A stretch of 41,203 bases of DNA, taken from positions 1 to 41,203 of the forward strand of contig NZ_JAFQQZ010000033.1 in the NCBI RefSeq assembly GCF_017410345.1, in the 5' to 3' direction. Of this stretch, positions 26,554 to 33,674 are shown piece after piece. This DNA is from Methanobrevibacter sp. Its GTDB lineage: Archaea; Methanobacteriota; Methanobacteria; Methanobacteriales; Methanobacteriaceae. Position 1 is the stretch's first letter; every line of letters begins with the position of its first letter. The notes under the pieces are model-generated. The model saw nothing but the letters and a program-made list of their open reading frames with translations, was not told the origin of the DNA and ran no database searches. Both the position numbers and the translations under genes were made by a program.

Positions 26554-26892
26554 TCAATCCCTTAATAAAATATAACTGTCAAGGTAAAAGTCATATAGAT
26601 TGTTCTTTTTTGAAAAAATCATCATATGTTTATCAATTTTTTCTATCTCTTTTTCATAATGCTCTTTTGAAAAACCGTTTGAATGTTTTATGATGAATTC
26701 CTTTTCACGATATGAACCATCATAGGATATAATGACTGATACTCTTCCCAATCCTTTTGCTACAGTCATTTTTTCAATTTCTTCTTTAAATCTAAAAATG
26801 TTCTTTCTTTCTTCATCGCTCATTGTTTTATAGATTTCTGGTGAGGGGTAATCTTTTACAAGGGTATTGTCTTCATTAATTAGTTTGTACAT
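26554..26892 (-). CDS. small protein, paralogue of the next gene (HEPN-linked operon, third gene)
   Basis: A 112-residue protein of unknown function, starting MYKLINEDNTLV. It aligns along its length with the 111-residue protein just upstream (shared MYK-INEDN-LV start, central GLG-(R/K)-(V/I)-x-V-x-(I/V)-x-YD, and a Lys-rich C-terminal helix ending near F-x-x-x-N-N-L), so the two are tandem duplicates. I use the ATG at 26890-26892, preceded by AGTGAT, rather than the ATG five codons upstream. It is the last gene of a three-gene minus-strand operon that begins with a HEPN protein, with 21 bases to the gene before. No domain or catalytic motif was recognised. Confidence 0.65.
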   Translation of the reverse strand: MYKLINEDNTLVKDYPSPEIYKTMSDEERKNIFRFKEEIEKMTVAKGLGRVSVIISYDGSYREKEFIIKHSNGFSKEHYEKEIEKIDKHMMIFSKKNNLYDFYLDSYILLRD

Positions 26893-26913
26893 TTTATCAC
26901 TGAGCATTTTAAG

Positions 26914-27249
26914 TTAATCATATATTATGTATACAAAATTATAAAATTTCACTAAATTGTTTATTCTACAAAATTCTCGCATATGCTTCCTGATTTTGTC
27001 TATTATCTTTTCACGTTCCTCAAAATTCATCTTCCTTGTATTTTTTATTCTAAAGACTTTCTCAATTATGTCACTATCATAAGTTACGCTTACAGTTATT
27101 TTTCCCAAACCTTCCTTTTCTGTTAGTTTATCAATCTCATTTTTGAATAGAAATATGAATTCCTTCTCATCATCATCCAGTAGGCCATATAAAAAACTTG
27201 AGGCATGTTCTGTTACTAGGCTATTGTCTTCATTAATAATTTTATACAT
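26914..27249 (-). CDS. small protein, paralogue of the next gene (HEPN-linked operon, second gene)
   Basis: A 111-residue protein starting MYKIINEDNSLV, paralogous to the 112-residue protein downstream. It is charged and mixed alpha/beta in character with a central beta-like GKITVSVTYDSD and a helical EEREKIIDKIRKHM. It lies 14 bases after the HEPN gene, so it is cotranscribed with it. It has no signal peptide or membrane segment. It could be an antitoxin-like or accessory partner of the HEPN protein; nothing in the sequence proves this. Confidence 0.65.
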   Translation of the reverse strand: MYKIINEDNSLVTEHASSFLYGLLDDDEKEFIFLFKNEIDKLTEKEGLGKITVSVTYDSDIIEKVFRIKNTRKMNFEEREKIIDKIRKHMREFCRINNLVKFYNFVYIIYD

Positions 27250-27263
27250 ATCTCATTCTCTCT

Positions 27264-27683
27264 TTAATTGAATTTTAATTCATCAAAAATTACATTCATA
27301 TATTCTATTGATTCATCTAAATCATTTTTAGTTAAGGGATCAGATAGTTTATAATCCGCTTTTTTACGTAAGTCATGCAAATCTTTTAATTTTCTGCTGG
27401 CTTTGATTTTGTTATGATCTTTTAAAGCATTTCTAACCTGTTGATGTTCGCTTACATATTTTTCTCCCTTTTCTTCAAATTCCCATTTTTGCTTTGGCTT
27501 AAACTTTTCTGTTTCTTCCAACCATAATAAGGCATATGAATAGGCACTATAATAAGCTCTATTAATCACTGTTCCATTTACGGCACGGGATTCTATTTCT
27601 GGTCTTATAAAATATTCTTTGTTATAATTTAACAATATTGTAAATTTAAATAATTGACATTGGGGATATAATTCGATATTCAT
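27264..27683 (-). CDS. HEPN-domain protein (UPF0332-like)
   Basis: A 139-residue helical protein with HEPN features. After a variable N terminus comes VINRAYYSAYSYALLWLEE, the conserved A-YY-x2-x2-A-LL helix of UPF0332/HEPN proteins, then VSEHQQVRNALKDH and, near the end, LHDLRKKADYKL, the R-x2-ADY motif of this family. Many HEPN proteins are RNases or the toxin half of toxin-antitoxin pairs; the strict R-x4-6-H RNase motif is not clear here, so activity is uncertain. The start follows AAGTGATAAG. It is the first gene of a three-gene operon with two paralogous small proteins, at the start of the defence-type region. Confidence 0.7.
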   Translation of the reverse strand: MNIELYPQCQLFKFTILLNYNKEYFIRPEIESRAVNGTVINRAYYSAYSYALLWLEETEKFKPKQKWEFEEKGEKYVSEHQQVRNALKDHNKIKASRKLKDLHDLRKKADYKLSDPLTKNDLDESIEYMNVIFDELKFN

Positions 27684-28095
27684 CTTATCACTTCAGTATA
27701 TCAGATCTCTTTCACCAATAAACCAAATTCAATAATTAAATTCACCCTAATAATTACTTATTTCTTTAAAAAAGAAAGTATATAAATATATCGATTTTTT
27801 AATTGAATATTTTTACTTTAAATCAATTTTACAGAATGATTAGAATTTTTTATTAGATATAGTAAACTATATTTAACTTGTTAAATTATAACGAAACAAT
27901 TAAATCATATTTAATCAAATAAATTGATTTGAATCGAGAAAATCATAATGAAATTGTAACAATATTCTCATTAATATATGGGCACTTGTTACAAATTCAT
28001 TAGATAATTATAAATAATCTTAAGAATAGACTTATGTGTATTAATATAAATAAAAAAATTATTATTACTATTATTTCATTTATTGCAGTGGTATC
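27684..28095. other. divergent spacer between HEPN operon and CARF gene
   Basis: A 412-base A+T-rich spacer. A minus-strand TATA-like box (about 27779-27789) serves the HEPN operon. A 27-base inverted-repeat element at 27850-27876 recurs after the CARF gene. No gene was seen. Confidence 0.5.
27850..27876. repeat. inverted-repeat element, left copy
   Basis: Contains ATATAGT-AA-ACTATAT. It matches the element at 29411-29437 at 24 of 27 positions, so the CARF-HEPN gene is bracketed by related copies in the same orientation. Confidence 0.55.
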
Positions 28096-29385
28096 ATGAG
28101 AAGAAAGATAAAGACTCTGTTTATGACAGTTGGAACCGGAGTGAATCCGGATTCAGACATAGAAGGATATAGGAGATTGGCAAAAGGACTTTACAATTCA
28201 ATAGACAAGATCTCTCCGGATTACATTGTCTTCTTCGCATCAGAAAAGTCAAAGACTACAATAGAGTACCTTAGGGAACTCTTTGAAGATGATGACGATG
28301 TGTTCATAGAGGGAGAGGACTATGAGATTGCCATATTGGAGGATATCGATGACTTCAACAGCTGCTTTGAAAGCTTTGAGGCCAAGGTATGGAAATTTGA
28401 CATATTGTCTGAAGACAGGCATGAGATAATCATGGACTATACCTCCGGAACAAAGACAATGTCCTCAGCGATGGCATGCTGCGGAATGTTCTATTCCAAG
28501 AATCTCATCACAACAAGCGGAGACAGGGAGAAAGGATTTGTCTCCCTTGGAACAGAGACAATCAAGTACCAGAATCTATATAAGGTCTATGACAAGTTCT
28601 CATTGATGAGAGTCAGGAACTACTTCAATGCAAACAGATTCTACACTGCAAGTGAGATATTGGAGAACATCGTTGATGAGAAGGTCCATAAGGATGACCT
28701 ATTGAACCTTGTGAATGCATATTATGCCTGGGACAACATGGACTTTGAAGTTGCATATGGCTATCTCACCAAGGTCAATCTCAATTGCCTGGAAGTATCA
28801 GAAATCAAGGATGACATCAAGGTCAACCTTAAGGCATTGGGGGCAATAGTGAAATCCCCACACGAGAATTTGAAGAACTGCTATATCCTTGCAAGCCTCA
28901 TCAACAATTCAATAAGAAGGGCTGACGAGTATAAGTATGATGATGCCATCGCCAGATTATATAGGGCCTTTGAACTGATTGCACAGATTCGATTGAACAA
29001 ATATAGGCTGAACAGTTCAGACATTGATGTTGATCTGCTACTTGAGAAAAATGTAAGTCCAGAATTTGTCGATTCATTGGAGAAGACAAGGGAAGACGGC
29101 AAGATAAAGATTGGACTGATCAAGGATTATGAAGTTCTCTCTGAACTTGACGATGACTTGGGCAAATACTTTGCAGAGAACAGAAAGAAGATCAACAACA
29201 TTACCATAAAGAGAAACAATTCCATCTTGGCCCATGGTCTGGAATCTTTGGACAAGGACGATTTCGATGAGTTTGAGGAGCTTGTGGAAAATCTTGCACG
29301 AAAGTTGGACAAGGACATGGGCAAGTTCCTGGAGCAGACCAAGTTCGCCAAGTTTGACCTGAAGATAAAGATGAATAAGATTTAG
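28096..29385 (+). CDS. CARF-HEPN protein, Cas02710/Csm6-like (orphan)
   Basis: A 429-residue protein. The N-terminal half is a CARF (Rossmann-like) sensor: LFMTVGTGVN at the start and IIMDYTSGTKTMSSAMA near residues 111-126, the ligand-loop signature of Cas02710/Csx1-type proteins. The middle is helical. The C-terminal region ends in a HEPN-type RNase motif, R373-N-N-S-I-L-A-H380 (R-x6-H). Family knowledge: CARF proteins bind cyclic oligoadenylates made by type III CRISPR systems and activate their HEPN RNase. No cas gene or CRISPR array is in the window, so the activator is elsewhere or different. Base composition resembles core genes. Related inverted-repeat elements lie on both sides. Confidence 0.85.
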   Translation: MRRKIKTLFMTVGTGVNPDSDIEGYRRLAKGLYNSIDKISPDYIVFFASEKSKTTIEYLRELFEDDDDVFIEGEDYEIAILEDIDDFNSCFESFEAKVWKFDILSEDRHEIIMDYTSGTKTMSSAMACCGMFYSKNLITTSGDREKGFVSLGTETIKYQNLYKVYDKFSLMRVRNYFNANRFYTASEILENIVDEKVHKDDLLNLVNAYYAWDNMDFEVAYGYLTKVNLNCLEVSEIKDDIKVNLKALGAIVKSPHENLKNCYILASLINNSIRRADEYKYDDAIARLYRAFELIAQIRLNKYRLNSSDIDVDLLLEKNVSPEFVDSLEKTREDGKIKIGLIKDYEVLSELDDDLGKYFAENRKKINNITIKRNNSILAHGLESLDKDDFDEFEELVENLARKLDKDMGKFLEQTKFAKFDLKIKMNKI

Positions 29386-29410
29386 TTTTTTTTTAAAAAA
29401 AGAAAAAGAA

Positions 29411-29437
29411 TTATTAGATATAATTAACTATATCTAA
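29411..29437. repeat. inverted-repeat element, right copy (possible CARF terminator)
   Basis: Arms TTAGATATA and TATATCTAA with a six-base centre, 25 bases after the CARF-HEPN stop and followed by a T-rich tract. It may be a terminator; the second related copy at 27850-27876 argues for another role as well. Confidence 0.55.
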
Positions 29438-29480
29438 TTCTAATGGCTCCTTTTTCTTTTTTATTAGTTTTTTTAGTTAA

Positions 29481-29490
29481 TTTTATATAT
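29481..29490 (+). promoter_or_regulatory. plus-strand TATA box facing the small toxin-like gene
   Basis: TTTTATATAT; transcription would start near 29512, exactly opposite the 3' end of the minus-strand peptide gene, and run through it as an antisense RNA. Prediction only. Confidence 0.35.
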
Positions 29491-29516
29491 TGGGATTCAC
29501 AAATTAGTATTAAAGG

Positions 29517-29536
29517 GTAGGGGATTTACCCCCTAC
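29517..29536. terminator. G+C-rich hairpin overlapping the stop of the small peptide gene
   Basis: Arms GTAGGGG (29517-29523) and CCCCTAC (29530-29536) with a six-base loop, unusually G+C-rich for this region. On the minus strand it contains the TAG stop; on the plus strand it is followed by TTTTCTT. It may act as a terminator in either direction or as an mRNA 3' structure. Confidence 0.55.
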
Positions 29537-29619
29537 TTTTCTTGCATAAATCGTAAAACAGCAAATAATGCTGTAATTACAAGGCTTATGCAGGATATAA
29601 TACTAACTGCTTCACCCAT
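29533..29619 (-). CDS. 28-residue hydrophobic peptide, type I toxin-like
   Basis: A small gene. The product MGEAVSIISCISLVITALF-AVLRFMQEK is one hydrophobic helix with an acidic start and a basic end, the pattern of holin-like and type I toxin peptides of Firmicutes. The ribosome site GGGGGTGAT lies three bases before the ATG and is the strongest in this spacer. The hairpin at the stop repeats the same TAGGGGGT word as the ribosome site, so the 3' arm ATCCCCTA could pair with the ribosome site instead. A plus-strand TATA box could produce an antisense RNA. The possible minus-strand TATA lies near 29682. Existence as a gene is likely; toxicity is inference. Confidence 0.55.
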   Translation of the reverse strand: MGEAVSIISCISLVITALFAVLRFMQEK

Positions 29620-29913
29620 AGTATCACCCCCTATATAATGCATATTACTCTAATTTTTTAAGCTATTCTCTAACTTAAATTTAAATTAAAGCCACATACA
29701 TAATTCATAATATTGTCTTATTTTTTATTTAAAGTTTTCTATATGCTTTATTTTCTTTATAAATAGTTTTATATAGTTAATTTTTTATTTTAATTATAAT
29801 ATTGCTTTTATTTTGTTATTAGATTGATTTTAAATTGAAAAATTATAATCGTTTCGTAAAAAGATTTCAATAGATTTAAATTTTTAAAAAACATAGTAGT
29901 AATGAGGGATATC

Positions 29914-30873
29914 ATGTCTAATTTCAAGTTCAAGATCAGGAATGTAGGTTCAATCAGCCAGGCTGATATGGATATAGGAAGAATCAATGTCATAGGCGGG
30001 AAGAACTGCACAGGAAAGTCAACCACAAGCAATCTGCTCTACTGTTTCCTAAGAGCGATCTCATCAAAGAACGATTCCACAATGAAGGAACTCCTTGATT
30101 CGGAATTTGATATAAAAGGACCTCAGGATAATAAGGATTATGCCTGTCTCTACTCAGATGATTTCAGCTACTCCATTGACTTCAGGAATTTTGAATTTGA
30201 AAGGAAAGGAAATCTTGACATAAACAAGGTGTTCTACTTTGACTCATTCTCCCTTTTTGACAATAAGACAGGTGGAACCTATTTCCTTGAGCATGTGAAA
30301 AGCCTGGAAGAGGCCTTGGAAATCGATGGATCATTTAATGACAGGGATGACCTTGAAGTTGAAAAGCTCATCAAGGAAATACTTGGAGGAGAGATTAAAA
30401 AAGAGGACGGGGAGCTTTACTTCATTAGGGATGGCTACAGAAGCCATATGAAGAACACATCCTCAGGAGTGAAGCAGGTTGCTATCATCCAGACACTTCT
30501 CATGAACAATGAACTGGAAGAGAACTCGTTCCTCATCATGGATGAGCCTGAAGTCAACCTTCACCCTGAATGGCAGATCAAGTTCGCTAAGATATTGGTT
30601 CTTTTGGTCAAGGAATTGGACTTGAGCATTTATATCGCTTCACATAGCCCATTCTTCATAGAAGCCATTGAACTCTATTCGCAATTGTATGACTTGATTG
30701 ATGAGAGCTATTTCTATCTGACCCAAAAGGCGGATTCCAAGTTTGATGTGGTTAAAATAGATTCCAATAACTTGGAGGAGATCTACAGAAACCTTGGCCA
30801 GCCTTATGATATCCTGGATGAGGTCAAGATGGAGCTGTTGTTTAAAAAGTTGGACAGTGATGGCGATGAATGA
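29914..30873 (+). CDS. AAA/ABC-type ATPase (AAA_21/OLD-like)
   Basis: A 319-residue P-loop ATPase of the SMC/RecF/AAA_21 kind. Walker A GGKNCTGKST is at about residues 28-37, an ABC-like signature TSSGVKQ near 183-188, Walker B FLIMDEPEVNLHPEWQ at about 206-220 with D210-E211, and an H-loop ASHSPFF near 244. It lacks the long coiled coil of SMC proteins and has no TOPRIM nuclease domain of its own. GAGGGAT precedes the ATG at 29914; an ATG four codons upstream is less likely. The gene overlaps the next by eight bases, so the two are coupled. ATPase plus nuclease pairs of this kind are frequent in phage-defence systems. Confidence 0.85.
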   Translation: MSNFKFKIRNVGSISQADMDIGRINVIGGKNCTGKSTTSNLLYCFLRAISSKNDSTMKELLDSEFDIKGPQDNKDYACLYSDDFSYSIDFRNFEFERKGNLDINKVFYFDSFSLFDNKTGGTYFLEHVKSLEEALEIDGSFNDRDDLEVEKLIKEILGGEIKKEDGELYFIRDGYRSHMKNTSSGVKQVAIIQTLLMNNELEENSFLIMDEPEVNLHPEWQIKFAKILVLLVKELDLSIYIASHSPFFIEAIELYSQLYDLIDESYFYLTQKADSKFDVVKIDSNNLEEIYRNLGQPYDILDEVKMELLFKKLDSDGDE

Positions 30874-31597
30874 CATTGAAAAGTTTGATGAGTTCCTGTC
30901 TTCATTCACTGATTATTATTTGCCTGTATCAGAGATATCAATGCCATGCGCATATCACGATAAGGATTGTCCTTCAATTAAACAGAAGGAATGCACAAGC
31001 AAAAGCAAGGTTCCGTTGGTAGATAGTGATTTCATGATGTATTCCTTTGACGATATTATAAGGCATGTTAAAACCATAGATATTTGTAATCTACCATCTA
31101 CAGTAGATGGGTTATATTTGGATAAAAAGAGAAAAATTCTATATTTCATAGAGTTCAAGGGAGTTCAGATAGACAAGTCAAGCAAGCGTGCTGAGCTTCA
31201 GCAGTTATTGTATAATCTCAATAAGGACAATAAGTGTTATGAGAAGTATTATGAAAGGCTGAAAAGAGTATATAATATGTATGCCGATGAGGTCTCATAT
31301 AAGTTGAGATTGAAGCCATTTGAGACTCTGGATCTGGCCTTGCCTAATGTCTATGAGGATTATTGCAATGAGAATGGGGTTACTGATAGGTTGGATATAC
31401 GTGATTTCCTGTCTTCGGTGAGGAAGGTCTATATTGTGGTGGCAATCTGCGATAAGAGGAATCCTACTGCAGATAGGGCAGGGTCCTATAGGTTCTTGTT
31501 AAGGAAGCCATTTGATAGGTTACGTGACCTTGGACTCTTTGAGATGGTTGAGATAATGGATCATAATGAGTTCAAGTTCTTTTTGGAGAGGATTTGA
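30866..31597 (+). CDS. putative PD-(D/E)XK nuclease partner of the ATPase
   Basis: A 243-residue protein I could not match to a named family. STVDGLYLDKKRKILYFIEFKG holds D81 and E96-x-K98 with correct spacing for a PD-(D/E)XK nuclease core, so DNA or RNA cleavage is a reasonable hypothesis. An N-terminal stretch has several Cys/His (C28, H31, C35, C43), possibly metal binding. The C-terminal part has VYIVVAICDKRNPTADRAGSYRFLLRKPF. It begins eight bases before the ATPase stop (ATG at 30866; ATG at 30860 is also possible), a strong sign of joint function. A decayed copy of its 3' end lies at 32082-32240 beyond the histone gene. Confidence 0.6.
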   Translation: MNDIEKFDEFLSSFTDYYLPVSEISMPCAYHDKDCPSIKQKECTSKSKVPLVDSDFMMYSFDDIIRHVKTIDICNLPSTVDGLYLDKKRKILYFIEFKGVQIDKSSKRAELQQLLYNLNKDNKCYEKYYERLKRVYNMYADEVSYKLRLKPFETLDLALPNVYEDYCNENGVTDRLDIRDFLSSVRKVYIVVAICDKRNPTADRAGSYRFLLRKPFDRLRDLGLFEMVEIMDHNEFKFFLERI

Positions 31598-31700
31598 ATA
31601 ATTTTACTTTTTTTTAAATAATTTCAACTTAATTTTTAATAAAAATCTTGAAATATACCTCTCCTTTCTCAATACCTAATATAAGTACTTTTACCAATAC

Positions 31701-31710
31701 TTTTATATAT
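31701..31710 (+). promoter_or_regulatory. TATA box of the histone gene
   Basis: TTTTATATAT, which would start transcription near 31730, shortly before the perfect ribosome site GGAGGTGA at 31745-31752. Confidence 0.6.
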
Positions 31711-31756
31711 AACTAATGAAAAAGATAATATTAATTAGGAGTATGGAGGTGAAAAT

Positions 31757-31957
31757 ATGAGTGAAATTCCAGTAGCACCAGTCGTACGTATCTTAAAAGA
31801 CGCAGGTGCAGAAAGAATCAGTGATGATGCTAAGAAAGCATTTGCTGACGCAGTTGAAGCTGCAGCTGAAGAATTAGCTAAAAAAGTTATCAAGGCAGCT
31901 GAACACGCAGGCAGAAAAACCGTCACTGTAGATGACATCAAGTTCATCTGTGAATAA
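31757..31957 (+). CDS. archaeal histone
   Basis: A 66-residue HMf/HTz-type archaeal histone, a complete single histone fold without tails. It starts MSEIPVAPVVRILKDAG and ends VDDIKFICE. Conserved features are the IPVAPV-R-I-(L/M)-K start, AAEELAKKVIKAAEHAGRKTVT and the DNA-contacting RKT triplet. It dimerises and wraps DNA in the nucleoid. The ribosome site GGAGGTGA is strong and a TATA box is close, so it is well expressed. It is an ordinary core gene that happens to lie between the nuclease-like gene and its decayed copy. Confidence 0.97.
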   Translation: MSEIPVAPVVRILKDAGAERISDDAKKAFADAVEAAAEELAKKVIKAAEHAGRKTVTVDDIKFICE

Positions 31958-32081
31958 GCCTATTGTAAAGGTTTAGTCTAAAATTATTTTAAAATTTTTA
32001 ATTTTTTTCTATTTTTTCTTTTGTTTATTTATTTGTTTTAGTTCTGTGTTTTCTTTTTTTAACAATTTTTATTAGGTTTTA

Positions 32082-32240
32082 TTAGTGGGGCTATTTGGAT
32101 AAAGGAATCCCACTGCAGATAGGGTAGAATCCTATAGGTTCTTGTTACGTAAGCCATTTGATATGTTACGTGATTTGGATTGTTTGAAAATGGTTGGGAT
32201 AATGGATCATAAGGAGTTCAAGTTCCTCTAGGCAGGATTT
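32082..32240 (+). pseudogene. decayed duplicate of the 3' end of the nuclease-like gene
   Basis: About 160 bases that align with 31433-31597. Shared words include ATCCTATAGGTTCTTGTTA-like and ATAATGGATCATAA. Relative to the intact gene there is a one-base deletion near the left end (AAAGG against AAGAGG) and an early TAG (CTCTAG against TTTTTG). The copy is broken and has no promoter. It marks an old tandem duplication or gene conversion around the histone gene. Confidence 0.85.
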
Positions 32241-32318
32241 AATTTTTTTAATCTTTTCTTAAGTTTTTAATTGGAATTTATTAATAATTTTTTTAGTTTT
32301 ATTTTTATTTCTTTGTAT

Positions 32319-32440
32319 ATGTAATGTGTTTTAGATACTTTTTATATTGTATTTTTTTTACATTATGTAATGTATTTTAGATATTTTTGTAATTTATCTT
32401 TTTTGCATTATGTAATGTGTTTTAGATACTTTTAAATATT
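32319..32440. repeat. three tandem repeats of 45-46 bases
   Basis: Copies begin at 32319, 32365 and 32410; each starts ATGTAATGTRTTTTAGATAY, and the first two end in GCATT/ACATT. The third leads directly into the TATA-like box of the ATPase gene at 32484, so they may be operator iterons. Confidence 0.75.
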
Positions 32441-32483
32441 TATAAAAATAAAATATAATTAATCAATAAAAAGAGGTTTTATA

Positions 32484-33674
32484 ATGGATGTAATACCCTG
32501 GGGATTAAATGCTGATTTAACTGATGATCAATTTTTTAATAGAGAAAGGGATATAATTTTTTTAACTAAACTACTAGATTCTACAAAGGATGAAATTCCT
32601 CCTGCATTATTATTGACTGGAATCAGAGGTGTTGGAAAGACAGCTCTTTTAAATAAACTTAAGAATGACTTAAAAAAAGATTATTTAATCATTTATCTGG
32701 ATTTATCCTCTTCAAACAATTATCAAGAAGATAAATTAAGTCGCATGGCATTCATGCAATTATTCTATAAGAGAATTATAGAGTCCTGTAAGGAATATGG
32801 ATTAAAAACCATAGATAAACAAATAGAAAGCTGGTTTAAGACTCATAATATCTCTTTAAAAAACATATTTAATGTAGATGGGGTTCCGGTACCTATTGTT
32901 GGCTTTGAGGAGGATTATACTAAATTGGCTGATTTTGTAATGAATTTGCCTAGAAAAATCTATGAAAAATATTCTGATGAAATGGATGGAATCCTGATTT
33001 TCATAGATGAATTTCAGTTAATAAAAGATTTGGATGATGAAACAAATGGTTTCTTATGGTATTTAAGAAGCTTTATCCAAACAGAGAAAAACGTTTCCTA
33101 TACTTTTACTGGAAGCATGAGCATGGAAGATAGTCTTCTGGGAGAGATAAATGGTGCAAAAGGAGCATTTGGTGGCAGAATGCTTACATATCAAATAGAA
33201 CCGTTTTCATATGAAACCACAAAAAGATACTTGATTGAAAGAGCAGGCCATTTGGAATTTAGTGAAGAGGGATTTGAAAGATTCTATAAATGCACTAGAG
33301 GCATTCCATTTTATATAAACACATTCGTAAGATTTTTAATGCCTGGTGAAATATTGGATAAGGAAAGGGTTTCTGAAGAATTTGCTAATGTTTTGCCATT
33401 TTTAGCAATTAATCTTATTAATGATTGGAAGAACTTAAGCAAGCAAGAGCAGAAGATTATCACCACATTATTGGATGAGCCATTAAGAAGGGTGGATATT
33501 GCTAAGAAGTTAGATGTAACCAGTGGAGGAATAGGTGGATCTTTGAATAATCTATTGAATAATGGATTAATAAAGTATGAAAAGTCACGTTATCTTGTTT
33601 CTGACAATATTTTAATAGCATGGTTAAAAGGGGAATATGATAAGAAAGGAGTTTATCCTTATAGGGATTTTTAA
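32484..33674 (+). CDS. archaeal ATPase, STAND/AAA-like with C-terminal winged helix
   Basis: A 396-residue ATPase of the archaeal ATPase domain family (PF01637/COG1672 type). FFNRERDIIFLTKLL is the typical entry, Walker A GIRGVGKT at 46-53, Walker B ILIFIDEF with D175-E176, sensor-like TFTGSMSMEDSLL, GGRMLTYQIEPFSYETTKRYL and GIPFYINTFVRFL downstream, then a winged helix (RRVDIAKKLDVTSGGIGGSLNNLLNNGLI, about residues 335-365). These proteins act as ATP-dependent switches, and some are linked to mobile elements or defence; the role here is unknown. The ribosome site is AGAGG eight bases before the ATG. Three tandem repeats sit upstream. Confidence 0.85.
   Translation: MDVIPWGLNADLTDDQFFNRERDIIFLTKLLDSTKDEIPPALLLTGIRGVGKTALLNKLKNDLKKDYLIIYLDLSSSNNYQEDKLSRMAFMQLFYKRIIESCKEYGLKTIDKQIESWFKTHNISLKNIFNVDGVPVPIVGFEEDYTKLADFVMNLPRKIYEKYSDEMDGILIFIDEFQLIKDLDDETNGFLWYLRSFIQTEKNVSYTFTGSMSMEDSLLGEINGAKGAFGGRMLTYQIEPFSYETTKRYLIERAGHLEFSEEGFERFYKCTRGIPFYINTFVRFLMPGEILDKERVSEEFANVLPFLAINLINDWKNLSKQEQKIITTLLDEPLRRVDIAKKLDVTSGGIGGSLNNLLNNGLIKYEKSRYLVSDNILIAWLKGEYDKKGVYPYRDF

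Larger units (their letters stand above)
31958..32483. other. spacer with pseudogene fragment and tandem repeats
   Basis: A 526-base region without an intact gene: a T-rich tract behind the histone gene, the pseudogene fragment at 32082-32240, three tandem repeats at 32319-32440 and the TATA-like TTTATAAAAATA (about 32437-32448) for the next gene. Confidence 0.6.

Noticed and set aside
30794-30865. Upstream extension of the nuclease-like protein
   Set aside because: This part is an out-of-frame shadow of the ATPase end; the ATG at 30866 (or 30860) fits an overlapping coupled start.
32319-32440. Possible CRISPR array
   Set aside because: Only three degenerate A+T-rich tandem copies without unique spacers of regular length, and no cas genes nearby.
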